Source: Mycobacterium sp. 1245805.9 | GTDB taxonomy: Bacteria; Actinomycetota; Actinomycetes; Mycobacteriales; Mycobacteriaceae | Direction: 5' to 3' | Length of the DNA stretch: 64,000 nucleotides | Assembly: GCF_001672915.1 (NCBI RefSeq) | Contig: NZ_LZKR01000217.1 | Location: forward strand, 1-64,000 | Shown: positions 52,497 through 62,255 of the stretch, piece by piece | Numbering within the stretch: the first letter of the stretch is position 1 | Layout: each line of letters starts with the position of its first letter | Notes under the pieces: generated by a model | Told to the model about the DNA's origin: nothing | Databases searched by the model: none | Seen by the model: the letters and a program-made list of their open reading frames with translations, nothing else | Made by a program: the position numbers and the translations under genes

Positions 52497-55400
52497 CTAA
52501 AGACCCAGGCAGCCCGGACCCAGCAGCTCCTTGAGGTCGCCCATCAGCGCCGGCGACGGCGTCACCCGTAGCGAGGCGTCCAGCTCCAGCGTGGTGATCC
52601 GGTCCCCGCTGATCAGCCGCAGGTGCACCTGCGACGTGCCGGGGTGACGCGCCAGCACCTGCTTGAGCGCGCTGACCTTGTCGAGGGTGCACTGGCGCGT
52701 CGGCATGCTGACCGCCAGCGGACGGTCCGGCTGGGCGTTGGAAAAGTCCGGCACCACAAGCTCGTTGGCGATCAGCGCGATCCGGTCGTCGCGGATCGCG
52801 ACCTTGGCGTTGATCAGCACCACGGCGTCGTCGACGATCTCGGCGCCGAAGGTCGAGTACGCGTGCGGGAAGAACATCACCTCGATGCCACCGGTGAGGT
52901 CCTCCAATTGCGCCGAGGCCCAAGGCATTCCGTTCTTGTTGACCCGCCGGTTCACCGAGGCCAGGATGCCGCCGACGCGCACCTGGGTGTCGTTGGGGAC
53001 GTCGCCGTCGAGGATCGCCGGGATCGCGGTGTCGACCTGCGCGGCCAGCAGGTGCGCGACCCGGTTGAGCGGATGGCCGGACACGTACAGCCCCAGCATC
53101 TCTCGCTCGAGGGCCAGCTTGTGCTTGTCCTCCCACTCGTCGTCGGGCACCTTGATGGTGAAGACCGAGTCGCCGGCCGCTTCCCCATCAGAGCCGCCGA
53201 ATAGGTCGAACTGCCCCATCGCCTCGGCCTTCTTGGTGCCCAGCACGGAGTCGACGGCGTCGGTGTGGACCAGGAACAGGCCCTTGCGGGCGTGGCCCAG
53301 CGAATCGAACGCGCCGGCCTTGATCAGCGACTCGGTGACCTTCTTGTTGCAGGCCGAGACGTCGATCTTGTTGAGGTAGTCCGAGAAGTCGGTGAACTTG
53401 CCCTTCTCGCCGCGGGTACTGATCAGCGAGCTCACCACGTTGGCGCCGACGTTGCGCACCGCACCCAGCCCGTAGCGGATGTCGGCGCCCACCGACGCGA
53501 AGTTCAGCCCGGACTCGTTGACGTCCGGCGGCAGCACCGTGATGCCCAGCTTGCGGCAGTCGGCGAGGTAGACGGCCGCCTTGTCCTTGTCGTCGCCGAC
53601 CGAGGTCAGCAGGCCGGCCATGTACTCGCTGGCGTAGTTGGCCTTGAGGTAGGCGGTCCAATAGGAGACCAGGCCGTAGCCGGCGGCGTGCGACTTGTTG
53701 AACGCGTAGTCCGCGAACGGAAGGATGGTGTCCCACAACGCCTTGATGGCACCCGCGGAGAAGCCGTTGGCCTTCATGCCGTCGGAGAAACCCTCGAACT
53801 CCTTCTCCAGCACCTCGCGCTTCTTCTTGCCCATCGCCTTGCGCAAAATGTCCGCTCGGGCCAGCGAGTAGCTGGCCACCTTCTGCGCGATGCGCATGAT
53901 CTGCTCCTGATACACGATCAGGCCGTAGGTCTCGGCGAGGATCTCGCGCAGCGGTTCCTCGAGCTCGGGGTGAATGGGTTTGATCGCCTGGCGCCCGTTC
54001 TTGCGGTCGGCGTAGTCGTTGTGGGCGTTCATGCCCATCGGGCCGGGCCGGTACAGCGCGAGCACCGCGACGATGTCCTCGAACCCGGTCGGCTGCATGC
54101 GGCGCAGCAGGTCGCGCATGGGCCCGCCGTCGAGCTGGAACACCCCGAGCGTGTCGCCGCGGCCCAGCAGCTCGTAGGTGGCCTTGTCGTCCAGCGGCAC
54201 CGACTCCAGGTCGAGGTCAATTCCCCTGTTGGCCTTGATGTTCTCGATCGCGTCGCCGATGATCGTCAGGTTGCGCAGCCCCAGGAAGTCCATCTTCAAC
54301 AGGCCGATGGCCTCGCAGGACGGGTAGTCCCAGCCGGTGATGATGGCGCCGTCCTGCGGCCGCTTCCACAGCGGGATCGCCTCCGTCAGCGGCTCGCTGC
54401 TCATGATCACCGCGCAGGCGTGCACGCCCGCGTTGCGGATCAGGCCCTCCAGGCCGCGCGCGGTCTGGTAGATGGTGCGGACGTCGGGGTCGGTTTCGAT
54501 CAGCCCGCGGACCTCCGCGGCCTCCTTGTACCGCTCGTGGTTCGGGTCGGTGATGCCCGACAGCGGGATGTCCTTGGCCATGATCGCCGGCGGCAGCGCC
54601 TTGGTGATCCGGTCGGCGATGGCGAAGCCGGGCTGGCCGTAATGGATCCGCGCCGAATCCTTCAGCGCCGCTTTGGTTTTGATGGTGCCGAACGTGATGA
54701 CCTGGGCCACCCGGTCGGAGCCCCACTTGTCGGCGGCGTAGCGCACCATCTCGCCGCGCCGGCGGTCGTCGAAGTCGATGTCGATGTCGGGCATCGACGT
54801 GCGCTCGGGGTTGAGGAACCGCTCGAACAGCAGCCCGTGCGGGATCGGGTCGATGTCGGTGATGCCCAGCGCGTAGGCCACCAGGGATCCGGCGGCCGAG
54901 CCGCGGCCGGGCCCGACCCGGATGCCCACCGAGCGCGCGTAGTTGATCAGGTCGGCGACGATCAGGAAGTACGACGGGAAGCCCTTGTCGCAGATGACCC
55001 CGATCTCGTAGGCCGCCCGCTGCTGATAGCCCTCCGGCGGGCCCGCGGGAAACCGCCGGGCCAGCCCGGCGTCCACCTCGTGGCGCAGCCAGGACGCCTG
55101 GTCGTGCCCGTCGGGCACCGGGAAGACCGGCATCCGGTCGCGCGGCGTCCACACCTCCGCGTAGGACTGCACCCGCTCGGCGATCAACAGCGTCGAGTCG
55201 CAGGCGCCGGGCACCTCGTCGTCCCAGATCTGGCGCATCTCGGCGGCCGACTTGAGGTAGTAGCCGTCGCCGTCGAACTTGAACCGGTTGGGATCCGAAA
55301 GCGTCTTGCCGGTCTGCACGCACAGCAGCGCCTCGTGGTTGTGCGCGGCGTCGCGGGTGACGTAGTGGCAGTCGTTGGTGGCCAGCGGGCGGATGTTGAG

Positions 55401-56045
55401 CGCGCGGCCGATCTCGAGCAGGCCCTCGCGGACCCGCCGCTCGATGGTCAGCCCGTGGTCCATCAGCTCGAGGAAGTAGTTGTCCGGCCCGACGATCTCG
55501 CGCCAGCGGGCCGCCGACTCCAGCGCCTCGCGGTCGTGTCCCAGGCGCAGCCGGGTCTGCACCTCCCCGGACGGGCAGCCGGTGGTGATGATGATGCCCT
55601 CGGCGTGTTCGGCGATGAGCTCGGCGTCCATCCGCGACCATTTGCTCAACTGACCCTCGAAGGAGGCCAGCGAGGACAGCTTGAACAGGTTGCGCAGGCC
55701 GGCGGCGTTCTCGGCCAGCATCGTCAGGTGCGTGTAGGAGCCGCTGCCGGAGACGTCGTCGGCCTTCTGGCTGGGGTCGCCCCAGGTGACGCGGCGGGTG
55801 TCGAAGCGCGAGCCCGGCGCGATGTACGCCTCGACGCCGATGATGGGCTTGACCCCGGCCTTGGTCGCCTCGTTGTAGAACTCGCTGGCCCCAAACATGT
55901 TGCCGTGGTCGGTCATCCCGACCGCGGGCATCTGCAGCCGCTCGACCTCGGCGAGCATCGGCGCGATCTTCGCGGCACCGTCCAGCATCGAGTACTCGGT
56001 GTGGTTATGCAGGTGCACGAAGGACCGCGAAGATGAACCGTTCAT
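52497..56045 (-). CDS. dnaE1: DNA polymerase III alpha subunit
   Basis: 1182 aa. Main replicative polymerase. The N-terminal PHP domain begins SFVHLHNHTEYSMLDGAAKI with the metal-binding HLHNH; in mycobacterial DnaE1 this domain provides proofreading. The polymerase active-site motif PDIDIDFDDRRR is near residue 420, and the GRGSAAGSLVAYALGI palm/finger segment is upstream. Helix-hairpin-helix and OB-fold regions (VRVGGILASVNRR) lie towards the C-terminus. Length agrees with Rv1547 (1184 aa). No intein. Tail-to-tail with the HxlR gene (five bases between stops), divergent from the tetR gene. Confidence 0.97.
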   Translation of the reverse strand: MNGSSSRSFVHLHNHTEYSMLDGAAKIAPMLAEVERLQMPAVGMTDHGNMFGASEFYNEATKAGVKPIIGVEAYIAPGSRFDTRRVTWGDPSQKADDVSGSGSYTHLTMLAENAAGLRNLFKLSSLASFEGQLSKWSRMDAELIAEHAEGIIITTGCPSGEVQTRLRLGHDREALESAARWREIVGPDNYFLELMDHGLTIERRVREGLLEIGRALNIRPLATNDCHYVTRDAAHNHEALLCVQTGKTLSDPNRFKFDGDGYYLKSAAEMRQIWDDEVPGACDSTLLIAERVQSYAEVWTPRDRMPVFPVPDGHDQASWLRHEVDAGLARRFPAGPPEGYQQRAAYEIGVICDKGFPSYFLIVADLINYARSVGIRVGPGRGSAAGSLVAYALGITDIDPIPHGLLFERFLNPERTSMPDIDIDFDDRRRGEMVRYAADKWGSDRVAQVITFGTIKTKAALKDSARIHYGQPGFAIADRITKALPPAIMAKDIPLSGITDPNHERYKEAAEVRGLIETDPDVRTIYQTARGLEGLIRNAGVHACAVIMSSEPLTEAIPLWKRPQDGAIITGWDYPSCEAIGLLKMDFLGLRNLTIIGDAIENIKANRGIDLDLESVPLDDKATYELLGRGDTLGVFQLDGGPMRDLLRRMQPTGFEDIVAVLALYRPGPMGMNAHNDYADRKNGRQAIKPIHPELEEPLREILAETYGLIVYQEQIMRIAQKVASYSLARADILRKAMGKKKREVLEKEFEGFSDGMKANGFSAGAIKALWDTILPFADYAFNKSHAAGYGLVSYWTAYLKANYASEYMAGLLTSVGDDKDKAAVYLADCRKLGITVLPPDVNESGLNFASVGADIRYGLGAVRNVGANVVSSLISTRGEKGKFTDFSDYLNKIDVSACNKKVTESLIKAGAFDSLGHARKGLFLVHTDAVDSVLGTKKAEAMGQFDLFGGSDGEAAGDSVFTIKVPDDEWEDKHKLALEREMLGLYVSGHPLNRVAHLLAAQVDTAIPAILDGDVPNDTQVRVGGILASVNRRVNKNGMPWASAQLEDLTGGIEVMFFPHAYSTFGAEIVDDAVVLINAKVAIRDDRIALIANELVVPDFSNAQPDRPLAVSMPTRQCTLDKVSALKQVLARHPGTSQVHLRLISGDRITTLELDASLRVTPSPALMGDLKELLGPGCLGL

Positions 56046-56146
56046 AGGGACGCCAGTGTATGACCGACCACCGACGCATCCCCGGCGTGTCGCGTCGTGT
56101 GTCTCTCAACTCCGCCGTTTGGCCGCGGCGGATTTAAGGTGGCGCT

Positions 56147-56755
56147 ATGACCCAGATTGCAGACCCGTACGTGGTGTCGTCGCCGTGGTCGCCGCGAGAG
56201 GCCGAACTGCTGGCGGTGACGTTGCGGCTGCTGGCCGAGCACGGCTACGACGGGTTGACGGTGGACGCCGTGGCCAGCGAGGCCCGGGCCAGCAAGGCCA
56301 CGGTGTACCGGCGCTGGCCCTCGAAAGCCGAATTGGTGCTGGCCGCCTTCATCGAGGGCATCTGCCAGATCGCGGTGCCACCGGAAACCGGCACGTTGCG
56401 CGGCGATCTGCTGCAGATCGGGGAGAAGATCTGTCAGCAGGGCCACCAGCTCGCCAGCACCATCCGCGCGGTGCTCGTCGAGGCGTCGCGCCACCCCGCC
56501 CTCGGCGACGCGTTGCAGCACCAGTTCCTCGATCAGCGCAAGGCCATGCTCCAGCACGTGCTGCGGCAGGCGGTGGATCGCGGCGAGATCCCCGAGAGCG
56601 CGATCAACGACGAGCTGTGGGACCTGCTGCCCGGATACCTGATATACCGCTCGATCCTGCCCGGGCGGGCGCCCGACCGCCGCACGGTGCAAGCCCTGGT
56701 CGACGGCTTCATCCTTCCCGGACTCACCCGATCCGGGGAATATCAGGAAAATTGA
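56147..56755 (+). CDS. TetR family regulator of adjacent mmpS-mmpL
   Basis: 202 aa. N-terminal helix-turn-helix AELLAVTLRLLAEHGYDGLTVDAVASEARASKATVYRRWPSK, followed by a TetR C-terminal ligand domain with QFLDQRKAMLQHVLRQAVDRGE. It lies 136 bp upstream of mmpS in the same direction, with a perfect palindrome between, so repression of the transporter is likely, as with other mycobacterial TetR-mmpS-mmpL sets. It sits where M. tuberculosis has nothing between dnaE1 and Rv1546, so the three genes form an inserted cassette. Confidence 0.92.
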   Translation: MTQIADPYVVSSPWSPREAELLAVTLRLLAEHGYDGLTVDAVASEARASKATVYRRWPSKAELVLAAFIEGICQIAVPPETGTLRGDLLQIGEKICQQGHQLASTIRAVLVEASRHPALGDALQHQFLDQRKAMLQHVLRQAVDRGEIPESAINDELWDLLPGYLIYRSILPGRAPDRRTVQALVDGFILPGLTRSGEYQEN

Positions 56756-56785
56756 TACAAAGTGTACGGTCACGTCTCTTGTGCA

Positions 56786-56799
56786 GTACTGATCAGTAC
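56786..56799. promoter_or_regulatory. Perfect 14-bp palindrome, candidate TetR operator
   Basis: GTACTGATCAGTAC lies in the tetR-mmpS spacer. It is nested in a wider TACGGT (56765-56770) ... ACCGTA (56798-56803) dyad. Both symmetry and position suit a TetR repressor site controlling mmpS-mmpL. Confidence 0.6.
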
Positions 56800-56891
56800 C
56801 GTAGGGTCATATCCGACGGCCACGCCCGCAGGAGCCGCGTGACCGTTGCGCCCGCGCATCGAAAGTCCAACGGGTGAAGGGGATTTCGATC

Positions 56892-57320
56892 ATGGCCCTC
56901 GTCAGACGGGGATGGATTCCGCTGGTCGCGGTGCTCGTCGTCGCGCTCACGGGGTTCGCCATCTACCGCCTGCACGGAATCTTCGGCTCCCACTCCAACG
57001 TCTCGGCCAACAGCGGCCTGGCCAACGAGATCGTCCCGTTCAACCCCAAGAAGGTGGTCCTCGAGGTCTTCGGCGCGCCGGGCGCCGTGGCGACCATCAA
57101 CTACCTGGACGTCAACGCGCAACCCCAGCAAGTCAAGAACGCGCCACTCCCCTGGTCGTACACCATCACCTCGACCGAGCCCGCGGTGATCGGCAACGTG
57201 GTCGCGCAGGGCACCGGGAACACCCTCGGCTGCCGGATCACCGTCAACGGTGAGGTCAAGGACGAACGCACAGTGAACCAAGTCGACGCCTACACCTTCT
57301 GCCTGGACAAGTCGGGATGA
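56892..57320 (+). CDS. MmpS family transport accessory protein
   Basis: 142 aa from ATG 56892; GTG 56874 in frame would add six residues (MKGISI). One membrane span at the N-terminus (GWIPLVAVLVVALTGFAIY), then the family signature YRLHGIFGSHS. A periplasmic domain follows with VLEVFGAPGAVATINYLDVNAQPQQV, and two Cys (LGCRI and TFCLD). Of standard MmpS length, unlike the copy at 8575. Overlaps mmpL by ATGA. Confidence 0.93.
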   Translation: MALVRRGWIPLVAVLVVALTGFAIYRLHGIFGSHSNVSANSGLANEIVPFNPKKVVLEVFGAPGAVATINYLDVNAQPQQVKNAPLPWSYTITSTEPAVIGNVVAQGTGNTLGCRITVNGEVKDERTVNQVDAYTFCLDKSG

Positions 57321-60253
57321 GCAACCACCAAGAGACGCGGCCCCGTGTGCCGCACATCATCCGGCGGCTCGCGCTGCCGATCCTGCTGTTCTGGATCGCG
57401 CTCGCCGCGATCACCAACATCGCGGTGCCGCAGCTGGAAGACGTGGGCAAGACCCACAACGTGGCGCTGAACTCCCCCGATGCGCCGGCGCTGAAGGCGA
57501 TCAAGCGCATCGGCCAGAAGTTTCAGGAATTCGATACCGACAGCCAGGCGATGATCGTCCTGGAAGGCGACAAGCCGCTGGGCGCCGACGCGCACAAGTT
57601 CTACGACGCGATGCTCCGCAAGCTCGAGCAGGACAAGAAGCACGTCGAGCACATTCAGGACTTCTGGGGCGACACCCTGACCGCGGCGGGGTCGCAGAGC
57701 AACGACGGCAAGGCGGCCTACGTCCAGCTGTTTCTCGCGGGCAATCAGGGCTCGGCCCTGGCCAACGAGGGCGTCGGCGCCGTCCGCGACATCGTCGAGC
57801 ACATGCAGCCGCCGCCCGGTGTCCATGTCTATGTGACCGGCGCGGCGCCACTCATCTCTGATCAGTTCGACATCGGCAGCAAGGGAACGGCTAAGGTCAC
57901 CGCGATCACGGTCGGGGTGATCGCGGTGATGTTGCTGTTCGTCTACCGATCCGTCTTCACGATGCTGCTCGTGCTCTTCACCGTGCTGATCGAAATGTCC
58001 GCCGCCCGAGGGATCGTCTCCTTCCTGGGGAACGCCGGCATCATCGGGTTGTCGACGTACGCGACGAACCTCCTCACATTGCTGGTGATCGCCGCCGGGA
58101 CCGACTACGCGATATTTTTCGTCGGCCGCTATCAGGAGGCGCGCGGGGCCGGCGAGGACAAGGAAACCGCCTACCACACCATGTACCGCGGGACGGCCCA
58201 CATCGTCTTGGGCTCGGGGCTGACGGTCGCCGGCGCGGTCTTCTGTCTGAGCTTCACCCGGCTGCCCTACTTCCAAAGCCTGGGCATCCCAGCCGCTCTC
58301 GGCATCCTCGTCGCTCTTTTCGCCTCGCTCACCCTGGGCCCGGCGGTGCTCACAGTGGGCTCCGCGCTGGGTGTCTTCGACCCGAAGCGCGCGATGCGGA
58401 CCCGCGGATGGCGGCGGATCGGCACCGCCATCGTCCGCTGGCCCGCCCCCGTGCTCACCGCGGCGTGCGCCCTCGCCCTGGTGGGCCTGCTCGCGCTGCC
58501 CGGGTACAAGACGAGCTACGACACCCGGCCCTATATGCCCACCAGCGCCCCGTCCAACATCGGTTACACCGCGGCCGAGCGGCACTTCTCCCGCGCCCGG
58601 CTCGAGCCCGAATTGCTCATGGTCGAAACGGATCACGACATGCGCGACCCGGCCGACATGCTGATCCTGGACCGGGTGGCCAAGGCGGTGTTCCACGTGC
58701 CCGGCGTCGCCCAGGTGCAGACCATTACCCGGCCGTTGGGAACCCCGCTCGTGCACAGCTCGCTCGCGTTCGTGATCAGCAATCAGAGCGCAGCGCAGCA
58801 GGAAAACCTGACGTACCAACGGGATCGGGCGGACGACCTGCTCAAGCAGGCCGGCGAGTTGGCGAAGACGATCAACATCCTCAAGCAGCAGTACGCCCTG
58901 CAGCAGCAGCTGGCCGACGCCACCCACAGCGAGACGCAGAGCTTTCACGACACGGTCGACACGATCCGGGACCTGCGGGACAAGATCGCGACCTTCGACG
59001 ACTTCTTCCGGCCGATTCGCAGCTACTTCTATTGGGAGAGGCATTGTTTCGACATCCCGGCCTGCTGGGCCATCCGTTCGGTCCTGGACGCGCTCGACGG
59101 CGTCGACCAGCTCACGGAGAAGTTCGAGAACCTCACGGCCACCCTGGACAAGCTTGACGCGCTGCAGCCCAAACTGGTGGCGCTGATACCGCCCCAGATC
59201 GACAGCCAGGAGACCAACCGCGAACTGGCGCTGGCGAGCCACGCCACCCAGGCCGGCATCAACGCCCAGACGCAGGCCGCGATCGACAACGCGACGGCGC
59301 TGGGGCAGGCGTTCGACACCGCGAAGAACGACGACAGCTTCTACCTGCCGCCCGAGGTGTTCAACAACCCCGACTTCAAGCGGGGGCTGAAACTGTTCCT
59401 GTCCCCCGACGGCAAGGCGGCCCGGATGATCGTCACCCATGACGGTGATCCCGCTACGCCGCAAGGCATCTCACACATCGACCCGATCGTCAACGCCGCG
59501 CACGAGGCCCTCAAGGGCACGCCGATGGCCGACGCCAAGATCTATGTCGGCGGCACCGCCGCGACGTACAAGGACATCCAGGACGGCGCCAAGTACGACC
59601 TGTTCATCGTGGGGTTCGCCGCGTTGGCTCTCATCCTGCTGATCATGCTGATCATCACGCGCAGCCTGGTCGCGGCGCTCGTCATCGTTGGGACGGTGGC
59701 CCTTTCGCTGGGCGCCTCGTTCGGGCTGTCGGTGCTGGTGTGGCAATACCTGTTGGGCATCAAACTGTATTGGGTCGTGCTGGCGCTGGCCGTGATCCTG
59801 CTGTTGGCGGTGGGATCCGACTACAACCTGCTGCTGATTTCGCGATTCAAGGAGGAGATCCACGCGGGCCTCAAGACGGGCATCATCCGCTCGATGGCGG
59901 GGTCCGGCTCGGTGGTCACCTCCGCGGGCCTGGTCTTCGCGGTCACCATGTGCGCGTTCGTGTTCAGCGGTTTCCAAGTGTTGGGCCAGATCGGGACGAC
60001 GATCGGTTTGGGGCTGTTGTTCGACACGCTGATCGTGCGTTCCTTCATGACGCCTTCCGTGGCAACGCTTCTCGGGCGCTGGTTCTGGTGGCCCCAACGG
60101 GTGCGCCCGCGGCCGGCCAGCACGATGCTGCAGCCCTACGGGTCGCGGGCGTCGGTGCGTCAGCTGCTTTTGTGGGAGGACGGCGACACCGCGGTGCTGC
60201 CTAGCCGTAACGCTCGAGAAACTGCTTCAGCGACTTCTGCACGTCTCCCTTGA
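57317..60253 (+). CDS. MmpL family RND transporter
   Basis: 978 aa. Same architecture as the tandem pair at 9141-15071: 12 spans, a periplasmic coiled-coil insertion with WERHCFDIPACWAIRSV, and proton-relay pairs GTDYA (Asp263) and GSDYN (Asp835). An MmpL4/5-type exporter with its own MmpS; substrate unknown (lipid, siderophore or drug efflux are all known for this group). Its last 53 bases overlap the 3' end of the convergent Rv1546-like gene, and the C-terminal tail (ETASATSARLP) is therefore encoded inside that gene, suggesting acquisition at an insertion junction. Confidence 0.93.
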   Translation: MSNHQETRPRVPHIIRRLALPILLFWIALAAITNIAVPQLEDVGKTHNVALNSPDAPALKAIKRIGQKFQEFDTDSQAMIVLEGDKPLGADAHKFYDAMLRKLEQDKKHVEHIQDFWGDTLTAAGSQSNDGKAAYVQLFLAGNQGSALANEGVGAVRDIVEHMQPPPGVHVYVTGAAPLISDQFDIGSKGTAKVTAITVGVIAVMLLFVYRSVFTMLLVLFTVLIEMSAARGIVSFLGNAGIIGLSTYATNLLTLLVIAAGTDYAIFFVGRYQEARGAGEDKETAYHTMYRGTAHIVLGSGLTVAGAVFCLSFTRLPYFQSLGIPAALGILVALFASLTLGPAVLTVGSALGVFDPKRAMRTRGWRRIGTAIVRWPAPVLTAACALALVGLLALPGYKTSYDTRPYMPTSAPSNIGYTAAERHFSRARLEPELLMVETDHDMRDPADMLILDRVAKAVFHVPGVAQVQTITRPLGTPLVHSSLAFVISNQSAAQQENLTYQRDRADDLLKQAGELAKTINILKQQYALQQQLADATHSETQSFHDTVDTIRDLRDKIATFDDFFRPIRSYFYWERHCFDIPACWAIRSVLDALDGVDQLTEKFENLTATLDKLDALQPKLVALIPPQIDSQETNRELALASHATQAGINAQTQAAIDNATALGQAFDTAKNDDSFYLPPEVFNNPDFKRGLKLFLSPDGKAARMIVTHDGDPATPQGISHIDPIVNAAHEALKGTPMADAKIYVGGTAATYKDIQDGAKYDLFIVGFAALALILLIMLIITRSLVAALVIVGTVALSLGASFGLSVLVWQYLLGIKLYWVVLALAVILLLAVGSDYNLLLISRFKEEIHAGLKTGIIRSMAGSGSVVTSAGLVFAVTMCAFVFSGFQVLGQIGTTIGLGLLFDTLIVRSFMTPSVATLLGRWFWWPQRVRPRPASTMLQPYGSRASVRQLLLWEDGDTAVLPSRNARETASATSARLP

Positions 60254-60632
60254 CCGCGCGGGCCGCGGCCGAGCCCACCGGGCCGAACAGCGCGCGCCCG
60301 CCCAGCTCGAGACGCAGGCCCAGCGTCGACCCGTCCCCGGCGGGGCGCACGGACAGCGTGACGGCGTATTTCGCGCCGCCCTTGCCCGATCCCGACATCG
60401 CCACCTCGTGCGGCGGATCCCACGTGGTCACCGTCCACGTCACCCGGTTGCGCAGGCCCTTGGACCGCGCGACGCCGACGATCTGAGTGCCCTCGGTGAT
60501 CTCGTCGGGCAACTCGCTGCGCCACCCCTCGTGAAGCACCAGCCATTCCCCCAGCTCCGACAGGTCCGACACGTGGTCCCACATCTCCTGCGGGGCCATC
60601 GGCATGTCGGCCGTCATCTCGACGGCGGCCAT
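60201..60632 (-). CDS. SRPBCC family protein (Rv1546-like)
   Basis: 143 aa from ATG 60632, with AGGAGGGAATT before it. The START/Bet v1-like fold is indicated by MAAVEMTADMPMAPQEMWDHVSDLSELGEWLVLHEGW at the start, then a long strand region and the C-terminal helix AAARAVKGDVQKSLKQFLERYG. Length equals M. tuberculosis Rv1546 (143 aa). Such proteins bind hydrophobic ligands; the ligand is unknown. Divergent from a membrane protein gene. Confidence 0.92.
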   Translation of the reverse strand: MAAVEMTADMPMAPQEMWDHVSDLSELGEWLVLHEGWRSELPDEITEGTQIVGVARSKGLRNRVTWTVTTWDPPHEVAMSGSGKGGAKYAVTLSVRPAGDGSTLGLRLELGGRALFGPVGSAAARAVKGDVQKSLKQFLERYG

Positions 60633-60743
60633 AATTCCCTCCTCAACGGCGACTGGCGCTGCAAGAATTTCGCATGCTGTCGTCCTTACATTCCACCAAG
60701 ATCCGTCCAGACACCTGACCTTTTGGCACGAACGGGGAACCAC

Positions 60744-61433
60744 ATGACAAAGGCATGGGCGATGATGATCGGGGGTTTTGTGCTCTTTTGCGCCGGCTTC
60801 CCCGCGATGCTTGATTGGTCGCGCTACTGGTGGTGTCTGGCGTTTTACCTGGCCGGGTTGGCCCTGCTCATCCTCGGCAGGAGGCAGCACGATCTGGTGA
60901 GCGCCCGGGCAGGCCAAGAGCGACTGGTCGCCGGTTCGGAAAACCGGCCCGACGCCCCGATTGCGGAGCAGCCCCCATCGCGCCGCAAGGCCGCCGTGGT
61001 CCTGGCCTGGATCGGCGTCGTCCTTGCCTTTCTGGCCGTGCTGGCCGGGCTACGCCTGGCCGAGCAGGGCGCGTTGCCCGAAGTCCTGGATTCCGGAACG
61101 CCGGCGAGGGCGACGGTCGTTAAGTGCGCCCCGAGCCAGTACCGCGGGACCAGCGGGTACCGCTGCGACGTCACGTGGAGCGTCGGCGGAACAACGCACA
61201 CGGGCCCGTTGTACCCGCTGGCGAAGTGGAGCGGGGGGTGGACAGGCATTCACAAAGATCCCCCGGCAGTGGGGTCACAGCTGGACGTGCGGGTGCGCGG
61301 CGACAGAGCCTATGAACCGGCGAACCGGGCCCTCGACGCCTCGTTCATCGCCGGGGGTTTGGCGGTGATCGCGGCAGGCGTGGTCCTGTTTTTGTATCTG
61401 CGCCGCAGATTCATCAGGCGGTCGGCGCGCTAG
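60744..61433 (+). CDS. Membrane protein of unknown function
   Basis: 229 aa from ATG 60744. Spans: MMIGGFVLFCAGFPAML, WWCLAFYLAGLALLILG, AVVLAWIGVVLAFLAVLAGL and a C-terminal FIAGGLAVIAAGVVLFLYL. Between spans three and four is an extracytoplasmic domain of about 90 residues with two Cys (VVKCAPSQYRGTSGYRCDVTWSVGG), a beta-rich pattern resembling DUF3592. It overlaps the convergent SDR gene by four bases. No function can be given. Confidence 0.8.
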   Translation: MTKAWAMMIGGFVLFCAGFPAMLDWSRYWWCLAFYLAGLALLILGRRQHDLVSARAGQERLVAGSENRPDAPIAEQPPSRRKAAVVLAWIGVVLAFLAVLAGLRLAEQGALPEVLDSGTPARATVVKCAPSQYRGTSGYRCDVTWSVGGTTHTGPLYPLAKWSGGWTGIHKDPPAVGSQLDVRVRGDRAYEPANRALDASFIAGGLAVIAAGVVLFLYLRRRFIRRSAR

Positions 61434-62233
61434 TGGCTGGGCCCGCCGCGGAATCGGTTGCCGATCCGCAGCCCGGGCAGTAGCAACGTGCGCGGCACGA
61501 ACCTGCCGCCGGTGCTGACGACCTTGGGCACGATGCCCGGCACCACGCTGCGTTTGCCGGCCAGCATCCCGCCGATGGCCGCCTCGGCGACGTCGTGCGG
61601 CGAGACCTGGGCCACGGGGATGCTGAACCGCTCGGCGTTGGCGATCTCGGCCCATTCGGTGGGCACCGGGCCCGGACACAGGACGGTGACCGACACCCCC
61701 GTCCCGTGCAGCTCCTCGTGGATGGCTTCGGAGAACGTCTGCACGAACGCCTTGGTGGCCGAGTACACCGCCATGTACGGCAGCGGCTGGAACCCGGCGA
61801 TCGAGGCGATGTTCATCACGGCGCCGGCGCCGCGCTCGACCATGCGGGGCAGCGCGGCGTGGGTGAGCTCCATCAGGGCGAGCGCGTTGAGGGTGACCTC
61901 TTCGCTTTCGCGCTCGAGCGGCAACTCGTGGAACACCCCGCTGGTGCCGAAACCGGCGCTGTTGCACAGGCCGGCGATCGGCTCGGTGCGGAGCCGGTCC
62001 GCCAGCTTCGCCCGGGCCTTGGCGTCGCTGAGGTCCAGCGGCAGGACCTCCACGGCCACCGAGTACTCCTGGCCCACGTCGTTGGCGAGGTCGTCGAGGC
62101 GGTCGCGGCGCCGCGCGACCAGCAATAACGGGAAGCCGCGTCGAGCCAAGCCGCGGGCCAGTTCGGCGCCGATGCCGGAGGACGCACCGGTGATGACGAC
62201 GGTGGTGTCGGTGTCGGGTTTCGGAAGGCTCAT
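61430..62233 (-). CDS. Short-chain dehydrogenase/reductase (Rv1544-like ketoacyl reductase)
   Basis: 267 aa from ATG 62233, the same length as Rv1544. Classical SDR: cofactor motif TTVVITGASSGIGAELARGLA (TGxxxGxG), NSAG at LCNSAGFGTSG, catalytic Ser in MNIASIAG and YSATK as YxxxK (AVYSATKAFVQ). Annotated in M. tuberculosis as a possible ketoacyl reductase; the substrate is probably a fatty-acyl chain. It lies 22 bp downstream of the Rv1543-like gene, same strand, probably one transcript. Confidence 0.92.
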   Translation of the reverse strand: MSLPKPDTDTTVVITGASSGIGAELARGLARRGFPLLLVARRRDRLDDLANDVGQEYSVAVEVLPLDLSDAKARAKLADRLRTEPIAGLCNSAGFGTSGVFHELPLERESEEVTLNALALMELTHAALPRMVERGAGAVMNIASIAGFQPLPYMAVYSATKAFVQTFSEAIHEELHGTGVSVTVLCPGPVPTEWAEIANAERFSIPVAQVSPHDVAEAAIGGMLAGKRSVVPGIVPKVVSTGGRFVPRTLLLPGLRIGNRFRGGPSH

Positions 62234-62255
62234 CGTGTCACCAATCTTCCCTGCG

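Noticed and set aside
53265..56036. A 923-codon open frame antisense to dnaE1
   Set aside because: It lies entirely inside dnaE1, whose PHP and polymerase motifs are intact; an antisense shadow.
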